Assembly: GCA_017462785.1 (NCBI GenBank)
Contig: JAFTQJ010000072.1
Span: 1-47,869 of the forward strand
DNA from: Oscillospiraceae bacterium
GTDB lineage: Bacteria > Bacillota > Clostridia > Oscillospirales > Ruminococcaceae
Direction: 5' to 3'
Length of the DNA stretch: 47,869 nucleotides
Below, piece by piece: positions 16,199-24,252 of this stretch. Made by a program: the position numbers and the translations under genes. Under the pieces are notes generated by a model. That model was given only the letters and a program-made list of their open reading frames with translations, was not told the DNA's origin and ran no database searches. Every line of letters begins with the position of its first letter. The stretch's first letter is position 1.

Positions 16199-17712
16199 GC
16201 CTGCGGTGCAGAATGCTCAACACCCTCTGCCGGACGCTGTACCGGAGGGAGTACCGCAAATTCACAGCCCCCTGTGATGTGACGCAGGTGCAATGGCAGT
16301 ACCTGCAAGCCCTCCTGCAAAGGAATGCAGACACGGTTTACGGCAGAAAATACGGCTTTTCCGGCATCCGCAGCTATGCGGATTTTGCGGAGAGGGTGCC
16401 GCTGTCGGTCTATGAGGATTATGAACCCTATATCGCAGAAATGGCGGCAGGGAGCGAAAAAGTGCTGACAGCGGAACGCATCCGGCTGTTTGAGCTGACA
16501 AGCGGCTCCTCGGGCGGAAAAAAGCTGATCCCCTACACCGATTCGCTCAAAGCGGAATTCCAGAGGGGCATCCGTCCGTGGCTCTGCGATATTTACACAA
16601 AAATGCCGGAGGTCTGCAAGGGCAAAAGCTACTGGTCGATCACGCCCGTGACCGCCGGAAAAAGCTTCACAGAATCCGGCATTCCGGTCGGATTTGAGGA
16701 GGATGCGGAGTACTTCGGAAAGCTCGAACAGCACATCATGCGGATGATCTTTGCCGTGGACGGATCCGTGAAATTTCCCGAAAACATAGAGGATTTCTAT
16801 TTCTCCACTGCAAAGCAGCTCCTCACCTGCGGAGAACTTACGCTGATCTCTGTCTGGAATCCGACATTCCTGAGCATCCTCAGCGATTTCATCCGTGACA
16901 ATGCGGAAAAACTCTCCTCCGCTTTGCCGGAGGGACAACGCACCGCATTCCTTGCCGCTGCAAGGGCGGAACGCTTCGACCGTATTTTCCCCGACCTGAA
17001 AATCATCAGCTGCTGGGCGGACGGACGGGCGGCGGAGCATGTGGAGGAAATACGCCGCCGGTTTCCGGAGGTGCACCTCCAGCCGAAAGGCTTGCTTGCG
17101 ACCGAATGCTTCATCTCGTTCCCCCTCTGCGGTGAGGTGGGCAGCCGCCTGAGCATCCATTCCCATTTCTTTGAATTCCGGCGGCTTCCGGACGGGAAGA
17201 TCGTAACCGCCGGAGAGCTGGAACGGGGGGAATATGAGGTCATTGTGACCACGGGCGGCGGCTTTTACCGCTACTGCATCGGGGATGTGATCGAGGTGCT
17301 GGAAACCTTTCCCGACCATCCCCCGAGGATCCGTTTTCTCCGGCGAAAGGGCGTTTTCTCCGACCTGTTCGGTGAGAAGCTCTCGGAGGAATTCGTGCAC
17401 AGCGTTCTTGTGACGCTTGGCACTGCACAGAGCTTCTGTCTGCTCGCACCGGAGGGGAAACGCTACTGTCTTTACACGACTGCCCCGCACATCACTGCCG
17501 AGGCACTCGATGCGGCATTGTGCGAAAGCTACCATTATGCCTACTGCCGGAGTCTTGGACAGCTGGAATGTGCTGCGGTCATGCAGGTTTCCGGCGATCC
17601 GGCACAGGATTATCTTCGCCGCCATACCGCTGAGGGAATGCGGCTCGGCGATATTAAACCAGCCGTTCTGAGCCGGAAAAGCGGATGGAATGAATGGTTC
17701 ACACTGAGATAG
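16195..17712 (+). CDS. GH3-family acyl-adenylating amide synthetase
   Basis: 505 aa, the usual length for bacterial GH3 proteins. It has the GH3 N-terminal signature LLQRNADTVYGRKYGFSGI, then FAERVPLSVYEDYEPYI. The ATP-binding TSGSSGGKK lies at 102-110. IISCWADGRAAEHVEEIRR and the LLATECFISFPL strand match the carboxylate pocket region. VTTGGGFYRYCIGDVIEV is the conserved late motif. Family members activate a carboxylic acid as the acyl-AMP and pass it to an amine, classically making amino-acid conjugates of plant hormones. In this operon it probably joins an acid altered by the radical SAM enzymes to an amine or amino acid. The substrates are unknown. Confidence 0.85.
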   Translation: MSLRCRMLNTLCRTLYRREYRKFTAPCDVTQVQWQYLQALLQRNADTVYGRKYGFSGIRSYADFAERVPLSVYEDYEPYIAEMAAGSEKVLTAERIRLFELTSGSSGGKKLIPYTDSLKAEFQRGIRPWLCDIYTKMPEVCKGKSYWSITPVTAGKSFTESGIPVGFEEDAEYFGKLEQHIMRMIFAVDGSVKFPENIEDFYFSTAKQLLTCGELTLISVWNPTFLSILSDFIRDNAEKLSSALPEGQRTAFLAAARAERFDRIFPDLKIISCWADGRAAEHVEEIRRRFPEVHLQPKGLLATECFISFPLCGEVGSRLSIHSHFFEFRRLPDGKIVTAGELERGEYEVIVTTGGGFYRYCIGDVIEVLETFPDHPPRIRFLRRKGVFSDLFGEKLSEEFVHSVLVTLGTAQSFCLLAPEGKRYCLYTTAPHITAEALDAALCESYHYAYCRSLGQLECAAVMQVSGDPAQDYLRRHTAEGMRLGDIKPAVLSRKSGWNEWFTLR

Positions 17713-17727
17713 AAAGGACTTGAAACT

Positions 17728-19062
17728 ATGCTGAAAATTGCACTGCTTGCTCCCGCCGGAGCGATGCACAGATATTCGGGGAGCTTCGGAAAATCGCTCC
17801 ACTACGCCCCCCTGACACTCACGACCCTTGCGGCACTGATTCCGGAGGACATTGATGCAGAGGTGAGGATCTATGACGAAACTGCCGAGAAAATTCCGCT
17901 GGACATTGATGCGGAGCTAATCGGCATTACCTGCATCACCGGTACTGCTCCGAGATGCTATGCCTATGCGGATTATTTCCGAAAAAAGGGAAAGACCGTA
18001 TTCATGGGCGGTGTGCATCCGTCCATGCTGCCCGATGAAGCGGCACAGCATGCGGATGTGGTATTCACGGGATTTTCGGAGCAGACCTTTCCGCAGTTCC
18101 TGCATGATTATGTCAAGGGCGAGCACCGCAGCCTTTACCGCCAGAATGCGGATTTCACCATCGAGGGCAGACCGTTCCCAAGGCGTGAACTGCTGAAAAA
18201 GAACCGCTACATCACGACCAAAACCGTTGAGGCGATCCGTGGCTGCTGCCACACATGCAGCTTCTGTGCCTATCCTGCGGCATTCGGAAAGCCCGTGCAC
18301 AAGCGTCCGGTGAAGGAGGTCGTGGCGGAGATCGAAGCTTTGCACACAAAGCATGTGCTCTTCCCCGATGTGAACCTCATCACGGACAGAGCCTATGCCA
18401 TTGAGCTTTTCAATGCCCTGATCCCGCTGAAAATCATCTGGCTGGGACTGGTGACATCCTCCGTCGGCATTGACGATGAGCTGATGACCGTGTTCCGCAA
18501 AAGCGGATGCAGGGGTCTGCTGATCGGCTTTGAATCCATCACGCAGGAATCCCAGAAGTACATCCACAAGGGCGTGAACCGTGTGGACAGCTATGTGGAG
18601 CTGATGGAAAAGCTGCATGACAACGGCATTCTGGTACAGGGATGCTTTGCATTCGGCGGTGACGAGGAGGATGAGAGCGTCTTTGACCGTACTGTCGAAA
18701 TGATCATCAAGGCGAAGATCGACCTGCCGAGGTACTCCATCCTGACACCCTTTCCGCAGACGGCGTACTATCGCCAGCTGGAGGAGGAAGGACGCATTAT
18801 TGAGAGAAACTGGGCAATGTACGATGTACAGCACTGTGTATTCCAGCCCAAGCTCATGACCAAGGAACAGCTCGAAGCCGGCACTGACCGTGCATGGCGT
18901 GCGACCTATTCCAACGCCAATATCATGAAGCGGCTTGCACCGTTCAATCATAGTCCGTGGCTGTCCATTCCGCTGAATCTGGGCTACAAGGGCTATGCGG
19001 ACAAGTGGCACAAATTCACCCGAGAGGTGATGTGCGACAATTCGGATATTCCGGTACTGTAA
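17728..19062 (+). CDS. B12-binding-type radical SAM enzyme 4
   Basis: 444 aa, starting 15 nt after the GH3 stop with AAAGGA upstream. The N-terminus keeps the Rossmann-type domain (CITGTAPRCYAYADYFRKKG, VFMGGVHPSMLPDEAAQHAD). The cluster motif is C173-x3-C177-x2-C180 within RGCCHTCSFC, giving an extra adjacent Cys174. LFPDVNLITDRAYAIELFNA and LLIGFESITQESQKYIHKG follow. The C-terminus (NWAMYDVQHCVFQPKLMT) resembles enzyme 1 more than enzymes 2, 3 and 5, so the five seem to form two subgroups. The reaction is not assignable from sequence. Confidence 0.85.
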   Translation: MLKIALLAPAGAMHRYSGSFGKSLHYAPLTLTTLAALIPEDIDAEVRIYDETAEKIPLDIDAELIGITCITGTAPRCYAYADYFRKKGKTVFMGGVHPSMLPDEAAQHADVVFTGFSEQTFPQFLHDYVKGEHRSLYRQNADFTIEGRPFPRRELLKKNRYITTKTVEAIRGCCHTCSFCAYPAAFGKPVHKRPVKEVVAEIEALHTKHVLFPDVNLITDRAYAIELFNALIPLKIIWLGLVTSSVGIDDELMTVFRKSGCRGLLIGFESITQESQKYIHKGVNRVDSYVELMEKLHDNGILVQGCFAFGGDEEDESVFDRTVEMIIKAKIDLPRYSILTPFPQTAYYRQLEEEGRIIERNWAMYDVQHCVFQPKLMTKEQLEAGTDRAWRATYSNANIMKRLAPFNHSPWLSIPLNLGYKGYADKWHKFTREVMCDNSDIPVL

Positions 19063-19072
19063 GGGGGCAGCT

Positions 19073-20404
19073 ATGAAAATTACCTTCATTCTGCCGGCGA
19101 TCGGCAAGAAACCCGGCAAAAAATACATCGGCACATGGAAAATGGAGCCGCTGACCATTGCGGTGCTCAAAGCTCTGACACCGCCGGAAATCGAAACGGA
19201 GCTGTTCGATGACCGACTGGAGCTGATCGACTACGACACCCGAACCGACCTTGTATGCATCACAGTGGAGAGCTACACGGCAAAGCGGAGCTACCGGATC
19301 GCACAGCGGTTCCGTGAGCGTGGGATTCCGGTCGTCATGGGCGGCTATCATGTGACGCTCTGCCCAGAGGAAGCGGCGGAATACTGCGACAGTGTGATCG
19401 CCGGCAATGCGGAATCCGTCTGGCTGGAGATGCTCACGGATGCAAAGGGCGGCACACTCAAACCCCTTTACAGGGGATCGGTCGGGGCATATGATGTACA
19501 GCCGGACAAGAGCATTTTCGAGGGCAAGGGGTACCTGCCCGTATCCCTCGTGGAAACCGGACGGGGATGCTGCCACAGCTGTGAATTCTGCTCGATCTCC
19601 CGTTTCTATTGCAGCAAATACTATTGCCGTGACCATGCACTGATCGTGGATGACATCCGGAAATCCAAGCACAGATATACATTTCTGGTGGATGACAACC
19701 TCGTTGCAGACCGCCGCAATGCAATGAAGCTGTTCGAGGACATCACGCCGCTGGGCATCAAATGGGCTGGACAGGGAACGCTTTCCATGGCAAAGGACGA
19801 AAACCTCCTGAAAACCATGAAGAAAAGCGGCTGCGAGATCATCCTCATCGGCTTTGAGAGCCTGAACAAGGAGAATTTGCAGCAGATGAACAAGTCCTTC
19901 AATTACGCCCTCGGTGAGCGTGACGAACTGGTGAAACGCATCCATGATGCAGGCATCGGCATCTATGCAACGTTCGTATTCGGCTATGACAATGATGATG
20001 AACGCACCATTCACGATGCATTGGAATTTGCAAAGAAGCATAATTTCTACACCGCCGCTTTCAACCACCTCCTGCCGTTTCCGAACACCGCCCTCTATGA
20101 CCGCCTGAAAGCGGACAACCGTCTGATCTATGATAAATGGTGGCTGGCGGATGGGTACAATTACGGAGAGCTTGCATTCCATCCGAAGCTTGTCACAGCG
20201 GAGAAAATGAGCCAGCTCTGCCGTGATGCACGCAAGGAATTCTCCGCCCCGAAAACGGTTCTCAGCCGTGGCTTTGCATCCCTCGGCAGAACCAGTCCTC
20301 TGCTCTGGGGGCTGTTCTGGGGCATGAACCTGCGTCTTGGGGAAGAGGTCGATCAGAAAATGCATGTACCGATCGGAGAGAATCTTGATGAACTTCCAAA
20401 ATAA
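19073..20404 (+). CDS. B12-binding-type radical SAM enzyme 5
   Basis: 443 aa, 10 nt after enzyme 4, with AAGGGGG upstream. It has TVESYTAKRSYRIAQRFR and VMGGYHVTLCPEEAAEYCD, strongly like hopanoid methylase-type sequences. The cluster cysteines are C166-x3-C170-x2-C173 (RGCCHSCEFC, extra Cys167). FLVDDNLVADRRNAMKLF, LIGFESLNKENLQQMNKSF and NHLLPFPNTALYDRLKADNR complete the core. It is nearest to enzyme 3 in the N-terminal half. The last gene of the operon starts 17 nt before its stop. Confidence 0.85.
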   Translation: MKITFILPAIGKKPGKKYIGTWKMEPLTIAVLKALTPPEIETELFDDRLELIDYDTRTDLVCITVESYTAKRSYRIAQRFRERGIPVVMGGYHVTLCPEEAAEYCDSVIAGNAESVWLEMLTDAKGGTLKPLYRGSVGAYDVQPDKSIFEGKGYLPVSLVETGRGCCHSCEFCSISRFYCSKYYCRDHALIVDDIRKSKHRYTFLVDDNLVADRRNAMKLFEDITPLGIKWAGQGTLSMAKDENLLKTMKKSGCEIILIGFESLNKENLQQMNKSFNYALGERDELVKRIHDAGIGIYATFVFGYDNDDERTIHDALEFAKKHNFYTAAFNHLLPFPNTALYDRLKADNRLIYDKWWLADGYNYGELAFHPKLVTAEKMSQLCRDARKEFSAPKTVLSRGFASLGRTSPLLWGLFWGMNLRLGEEVDQKMHVPIGENLDELPK

Positions 20405-21422
20405 CCGCTATACGCTGAAATTTGCGGATGCTTCGGACAATGCCGGCATTTGTGAGATCTTTGCGGCATCGGGTTTTTCCGGAGGGCTGAGCGTGCAGTA
20501 TCTGCGGGGGGATACGCCCTATGAATCCTTTTCCGCAGACGGGGACGAGAGCCGCATTCTGGTGATCCTCGACAACGAACAGCACCGCACGGCGGCGGTG
20601 GGCGGTGCGGTCGTGCGTGAGGAATATGTCAGCGGTGAGAGGGCGAAATGTGCCTATCTGACGGGGCTGAAGATCCATCCGGACTACCAGAAGCGGATCG
20701 GCTTCATTGCCAAGGCATATGCCTTTCTGCACGAGGGCATTGCGGACTGCCGCTATTGCTACACGACCATCCTTGACGACAATGCTCCGGCGATCGCCAT
20801 GCTCGAAAAGAAGCACCGGAACATGCCGGAATACCGTTATCTGGGGCATTACACGACCTACTGCTTCCACGGAGGGAAACGCCTCCTGAAGCTGGAACAG
20901 AACCGCATGGACGGCTTTGCCGATCTCATGCAAACGCATTTTGCAGAGCAGAGCCTTGTGCCGTGTGATCCGGATTATGCAGGCTTCGGGGAGAAAATAT
21001 TCTATTCCTACCGTGAAAACGGCGAACTGAAAGCCTGCTGTTTCATCGGGGATCAGACGGCGTTCAAGCAGTACAGAATGTGCTCCTACGGGGGGATCTA
21101 CCGGCTTTTGTCCCATCTGCCAACGCAGCTTTTCGGCTATCCGGCATTCCCGAAGCCCGACAGCATCATCCGGCATGGGGTGGTGTCGTACCTGTATGTG
21201 AAGGACAACGACCGGCGGCTCTGTGCGGATTTCCTGCGTTCTGCGGCGGCGGAAACGGATTTCTCCCTGCTTTTGTGGGGGGGATTTGAGAATGATCCGC
21301 TTTGCACAGCAATGGATCACATGAAAGCCGTCCGCTACGGAAGCAGGCTCTATTCGGTGCATTGGGATGCGGATTCGCCCGAAATTTCCGGCGTGATCGG
21401 GATGGAGGCGGCACTGCTGTAG
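20388..21422 (+). CDS. GNAT-fold acyltransferase-like protein 2
   Basis: 344 aa from ATG 20388, after GGAGAG and inside the end of enzyme 5; a longer in-frame start at 20337 lacks a Shine-Dalgarno. The first half is GNAT-like: YTLKFADASDNAGICEIFAA, then AYLTGLKIHPDYQKRIGFIA (acyl-CoA loop region) and CYTTILDDNAPAIAMLEKKH (motif B-like). The second half may be a degenerate second GNAT lobe (YLYVKDNDRRLCADFLRSAA). It is the last gene of the radical SAM operon, so it could install an acyl group on the final or an intermediate product. Substrate and acyl donor are unknown. Confidence 0.65.
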   Translation: MNFQNNRYTLKFADASDNAGICEIFAASGFSGGLSVQYLRGDTPYESFSADGDESRILVILDNEQHRTAAVGGAVVREEYVSGERAKCAYLTGLKIHPDYQKRIGFIAKAYAFLHEGIADCRYCYTTILDDNAPAIAMLEKKHRNMPEYRYLGHYTTYCFHGGKRLLKLEQNRMDGFADLMQTHFAEQSLVPCDPDYAGFGEKIFYSYRENGELKACCFIGDQTAFKQYRMCSYGGIYRLLSHLPTQLFGYPAFPKPDSIIRHGVVSYLYVKDNDRRLCADFLRSAAAETDFSLLLWGGFENDPLCTAMDHMKAVRYGSRLYSVHWDADSPEISGVIGMEAALL

Positions 21423-21462
21423 TGCTTGATACAGATTCTTCCAAATTTTTACGATCAATCCC

Positions 21463-21488
21463 GTTACCCACACCACCCATTTTCCGTC
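21463..21488 (+). promoter_or_regulatory. Possible ECF-type promoter upstream of the second sigma gene
   Basis: GTTACC, 16 nt, CGTC, in the 90-bp spacer before the ECF gene. The layout fits autoregulated Firmicute ECF promoters. No sigma-A match was seen here. Confidence 0.4.
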
Positions 21489-21512
21489 CATATGAGTGAG
21501 AGGAGGTGCATC

Positions 21513-22064
21513 ATGAACGATGAACAGATCATAGAGCTTTACTGGCAGAGGGACGAAACGGCGATCGAGGAAAGCCGGACGAAATACGGTTCCTACTGCA
21601 CCACCATCGCTCACAATATCCTCCGCCGGACGGAGGACGAGGAGGAGTGCGTGAATGACACATGGCTGCATGCATGGAATGCCATGCCGCCGCAGAAACC
21701 AAGCAGACTTGCGGTGTTTCTGGGACGGATCACACGCAACCTCGCCATTGACAGATACCGGATGCACAGAGCACAGAAATACGGCGGCGGTCAGACTGCA
21801 CTCTGTCTGGAAGAGCTGGGCGAATGCATCAGTGAAAGCAGACCCATTGAGGACAGGCTCGCTCTGCGTGAACTGCTGCACCTGTTTTTCAGCGGACTTC
21901 CCCCCAAAAAACGGGATATTTTTCTGCTCCGGTACTGGTACATGCTCCCCGTTGCCGAAATCGCACAGCGTTACGGCATGACGGAGGGTGCGGTCAAAAT
22001 GACCTTACAGCGAGTCCGGAACAAGCTGAAAGATTACCTCGAACAGGAAGGAGTGGGCATATGA
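21513..22064 (+). CDS. ECF-type RNA polymerase sigma factor (second)
   Basis: 183 aa from ATG 21513, which has AGGAGGTG 7 nt upstream. Region 2 is seen in RTEDEEECVNDTWLHAWNAM and RITRNLAIDRYRMHRAQKYG. Region 4 is LPPKKRDIFLLRYWYMLPVA followed by EIAQRYGMTEGAVKMTLQRV. It is followed by a membrane protein with a 4-nt overlap, the normal sigma/anti-sigma arrangement. It starts 90 nt after the radical SAM operon on the same strand. Whether it controls that operon is unknown. Confidence 0.9.
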   Translation: MNDEQIIELYWQRDETAIEESRTKYGSYCTTIAHNILRRTEDEEECVNDTWLHAWNAMPPQKPSRLAVFLGRITRNLAIDRYRMHRAQKYGGGQTALCLEELGECISESRPIEDRLALRELLHLFFSGLPPKKRDIFLLRYWYMLPVAEIAQRYGMTEGAVKMTLQRVRNKLKDYLEQEGVGI

Positions 22065-23299
22065 CGAACAAGGAAATACTGCTGGAAGAGATCGGGGAAA
22101 CCAAGGAAGAGCTGATTCCGGAGCTTTCCCGCACGAAAAAAAGAAAGCCCCTGCGATGGGCTTTGACCTGCGGTGCATGTGCGGCGGCGGTGCTTGTGGG
22201 TGTAATGCTCCTGCCGTCCGGAAACACGTCCATCTACGGTGCTCTGCCCCACACCGCCGAACGGGAGATCGCCGCAGGAACACAGCCGCTGCGTTCCGAG
22301 ATCGTACCCGGCAGCATGGGCTTTGAGGGGATGATGGCGTATGACATTTCTGAGCTGGACAATGCCAACCCGTGGAATGCAGAAATGGAGATTGACGCAC
22401 TGCCGGTGTACCGGAATCTGTGCTGTATTCCGGAATATCCCTCCCTCAGCGGCATGGCATACCTGCCGCAGGAACGGATGGAGGAGATCCTGCAAAATAC
22501 AGCGGATGCACTGAACGTGATGATCACCTCCACCAAACTGACCCTCATCAAGGATATGGTCGGCGGTGACTATCCGCAGGAGCTGATGAAGGGCGTATGG
22601 AGCATTGAGGCGGTTTGCAGCGGCGGTATCAGCATTTCCGTCTATGGGGACGGTGAGATCTGCCTGAGATTCCGGAACAAAAAGCTTCCCTCCGGTTACA
22701 GCTTCACCTATGATGACACGACCGCAGAGGAAGCGGATGAAGTACTTTCCTATCTGACGGAGGAATATGCTGCATTTTTGCAGATGGAGGATCCTGTCTG
22801 CTGGTCGTATGCGGACAGAAGCTATGCAGGCGGGGAAAACCGTTCCTACTATGCCTATGACCGGACGGGGGATCCGGTGCAGGATATTCTGCACTACAAT
22901 CTTGCCAGTGTACAGTTTGCACCGGATGATTTCGGCAGTCTGATGCTCATCCGGCGGAACAATGCGTTCTGTGCAGCGGAATATCTGGGGGATTATCCCA
23001 TCATTACGGCAGAAACAGCACAGCAGGCACTGCTCTCCGGCAGCTATTACACCACGGTGCCGGAGGAATACCTCAAAGGCGGTGTGATCGCAGAAGAGGA
23101 CATTGCCAGAACCGAGCTGATCTACCGGAACCGGAGCAATGAAGAGTTTTTCCAGCCGTACTATCGTTTCTATGTAGAGCTGGATACCTCGCATTTTGTG
23201 GATGTTCCCGAGGGTTTGAAGGATTTTGGGCTGTTCTATGTTCCGGCGGTAAGTCCGGAGTATCTCAGTGATTTTGAGATGGAACTGACGTTTAATTAA
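22061..23299 (+). CDS. Membrane anti-sigma-like protein
   Basis: 412 aa, overlapping the sigma gene by ATGA. A short basic cytoplasmic N-terminus (LSRTKKRKPL) is followed by one transmembrane helix (~WALTCGACAAAVLVGVMLL) and a ~350-residue extracytoplasmic domain without recognised motifs. The predicted role is restraint of the ECF factor and extracytoplasmic sensing, based on position and topology. No zinc-binding anti-sigma motif is present. Confidence 0.6.
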   Translation: MTNKEILLEEIGETKEELIPELSRTKKRKPLRWALTCGACAAAVLVGVMLLPSGNTSIYGALPHTAEREIAAGTQPLRSEIVPGSMGFEGMMAYDISELDNANPWNAEMEIDALPVYRNLCCIPEYPSLSGMAYLPQERMEEILQNTADALNVMITSTKLTLIKDMVGGDYPQELMKGVWSIEAVCSGGISISVYGDGEICLRFRNKKLPSGYSFTYDDTTAEEADEVLSYLTEEYAAFLQMEDPVCWSYADRSYAGGENRSYYAYDRTGDPVQDILHYNLASVQFAPDDFGSLMLIRRNNAFCAAEYLGDYPIITAETAQQALLSGSYYTTVPEEYLKGGVIAEEDIARTELIYRNRSNEEFFQPYYRFYVELDTSHFVDVPEGLKDFGLFYVPAVSPEYLSDFEMELTFN

Positions 23300-23314
23300 T
23301 CGCACAAAACTAAG

Positions 23315-23340
23315 CGGCTCAGGAAAAATTTCCTGAGCCG
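23315..23340. terminator. Bidirectional-position terminator hairpin
   Basis: Perfect stem CGGCTCAGGAAA / TTTCCTGAGCCG with a 2-nt loop, between the convergent ends of the anti-sigma-like gene and rubrerythrin. No long T-run follows on either strand (TCATGTTGTT plus, CTTAGTTTTG minus), but the stem is very strong. Confidence 0.65.
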
Positions 23341-23354
23341 TCATGTTGTTCAGA

Positions 23355-24011
23355 TCAATAATTTTCAGCGTGAAGCTCAAAATAGCTCTGCGGATGTGCA
23401 CAGGTCGGGCAGATCTCAGGGGCATTGGTGCCCACTACGATATGACCGCAGTTGCGGCATTCCCATACCTTCACTTCGCTCTTTGCAAATACCTGAGCCA
23501 TTTCCACATTCTTCAGCAGTGCACGGTAACGTTCCTCGTGATGCTTTTCGATCGCAGCCACCAGACGGAACTTCTGTGCCAGCTCATGGAAGCCCTCTTC
23601 ATCCGCAGTCTTTGCGAATTCCTCATACATATCCGTCCACTCATAGTTCTCACCATCAGCGGCAGCTTCGAGGTTCTCCGCAGTTGTGCCGATGCCGTTC
23701 AGCTCCTTGAACCACAGCTTTGCATGCTCCTTTTCGTTGTCCGCAGTCTTGAGGAAGAGTGCAGCGATCTGCTCAAAGCCCTCCTTCTTTGCCTTGGATG
23801 CGAAATAGGTGTACTTGTTTCTTGCCTGAGATTCACCTGCAAAGGCAGCTTCCAGATTCTTCTCGGTCTGTGTGCCGGAATAGGGATTCTTGGGAGCCTC
23901 TGCAATGACCTCCAGCTTATCGCCGCTTACGCCGCAGCGGGGACATACCGCCGGTGTTCCCTCCGGTACCTCAAAAACCTCACCGCAGACCAGACATTTG
24001 TACTTTTTCAT
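23355..24011 (-). CDS. rbr: Rubrerythrin with rubredoxin-like domains at both ends
   Basis: 218 aa. An N-terminal rubredoxin-like domain ([15 protein letters not shown] with CPRCG) comes first. A ferritin-like diiron domain follows (~45-180; [18 protein letters not shown] supplies an E ligand, [15 protein letters not shown] the E-x-x-H, and [10 protein letters not shown] the second E-x-x-H). A C-terminal rubredoxin domain ([20 protein letters not shown]) closes the protein. The two terminal iron sites are an uncommon arrangement. The enzyme reduces hydrogen peroxide using electrons from rubredoxin in the cytoplasm of anaerobes. It is the last gene of the flavodiiron-rubredoxin-rubrerythrin operon. 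Confidence 0.93.
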   Translation of the reverse strand: MKKYKCLVCGEVFEVPEGTPAVCPRCGVSGDKLEVIAEAPKNPYSGTQTEKNLEAAFAGESQARNKYTYFASKAKKEGFEQIAALFLKTADNEKEHAKLWFKELNGIGTTAENLEAAADGENYEWTDMYEEFAKTADEEGFHELAQKFRLVAAIEKHHEERYRALLKNVEMAQVFAKSEVKVWECRNCGHIVVGTNAPEICPTCAHPQSYFELHAENY

Positions 24012-24034
24012 AGCATATCACCCTTTCAGTTGAC

Positions 24035-24196
24035 TCAAGCCTCTTCGCTGAACATATCCTTGCCGACACTACACAGCGGGCATTCAAAATCATCCGGCAG
24101 ATCCTCGAACTTGGTACCCGGTGCGATACCGAGATCCGGTGCACCTTGCTCCTCATCGTAAACCCAGCCGCAAGCGTCGCATACATACTTCTTCAT
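24035..24196 (-). CDS. Rubredoxin
   Basis: 53 aa from ATG 24196, with GGAGGT 7 nt upstream; a longer in-frame start has no Shine-Dalgarno. Two CxxC pairs ligate one iron ([20 protein letters not shown] and [13 protein letters not shown]), with the family's [12 protein letters not shown] between them. It is full length for a rubredoxin. It carries electrons to the flavodiiron protein and rubrerythrin encoded on either side in the same operon. Confidence 0.97.
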   Translation of the reverse strand: MKKYVCDACGWVYDEEQGAPDLGIAPGTKFEDLPDDFECPLCSVGKDMFSEEA

Positions 24197-24252
24197 AATG
24201 ATTACCTCCATTGTATTTTTGAACAGTTTTCTTGATATGCAGAAACTGTATT

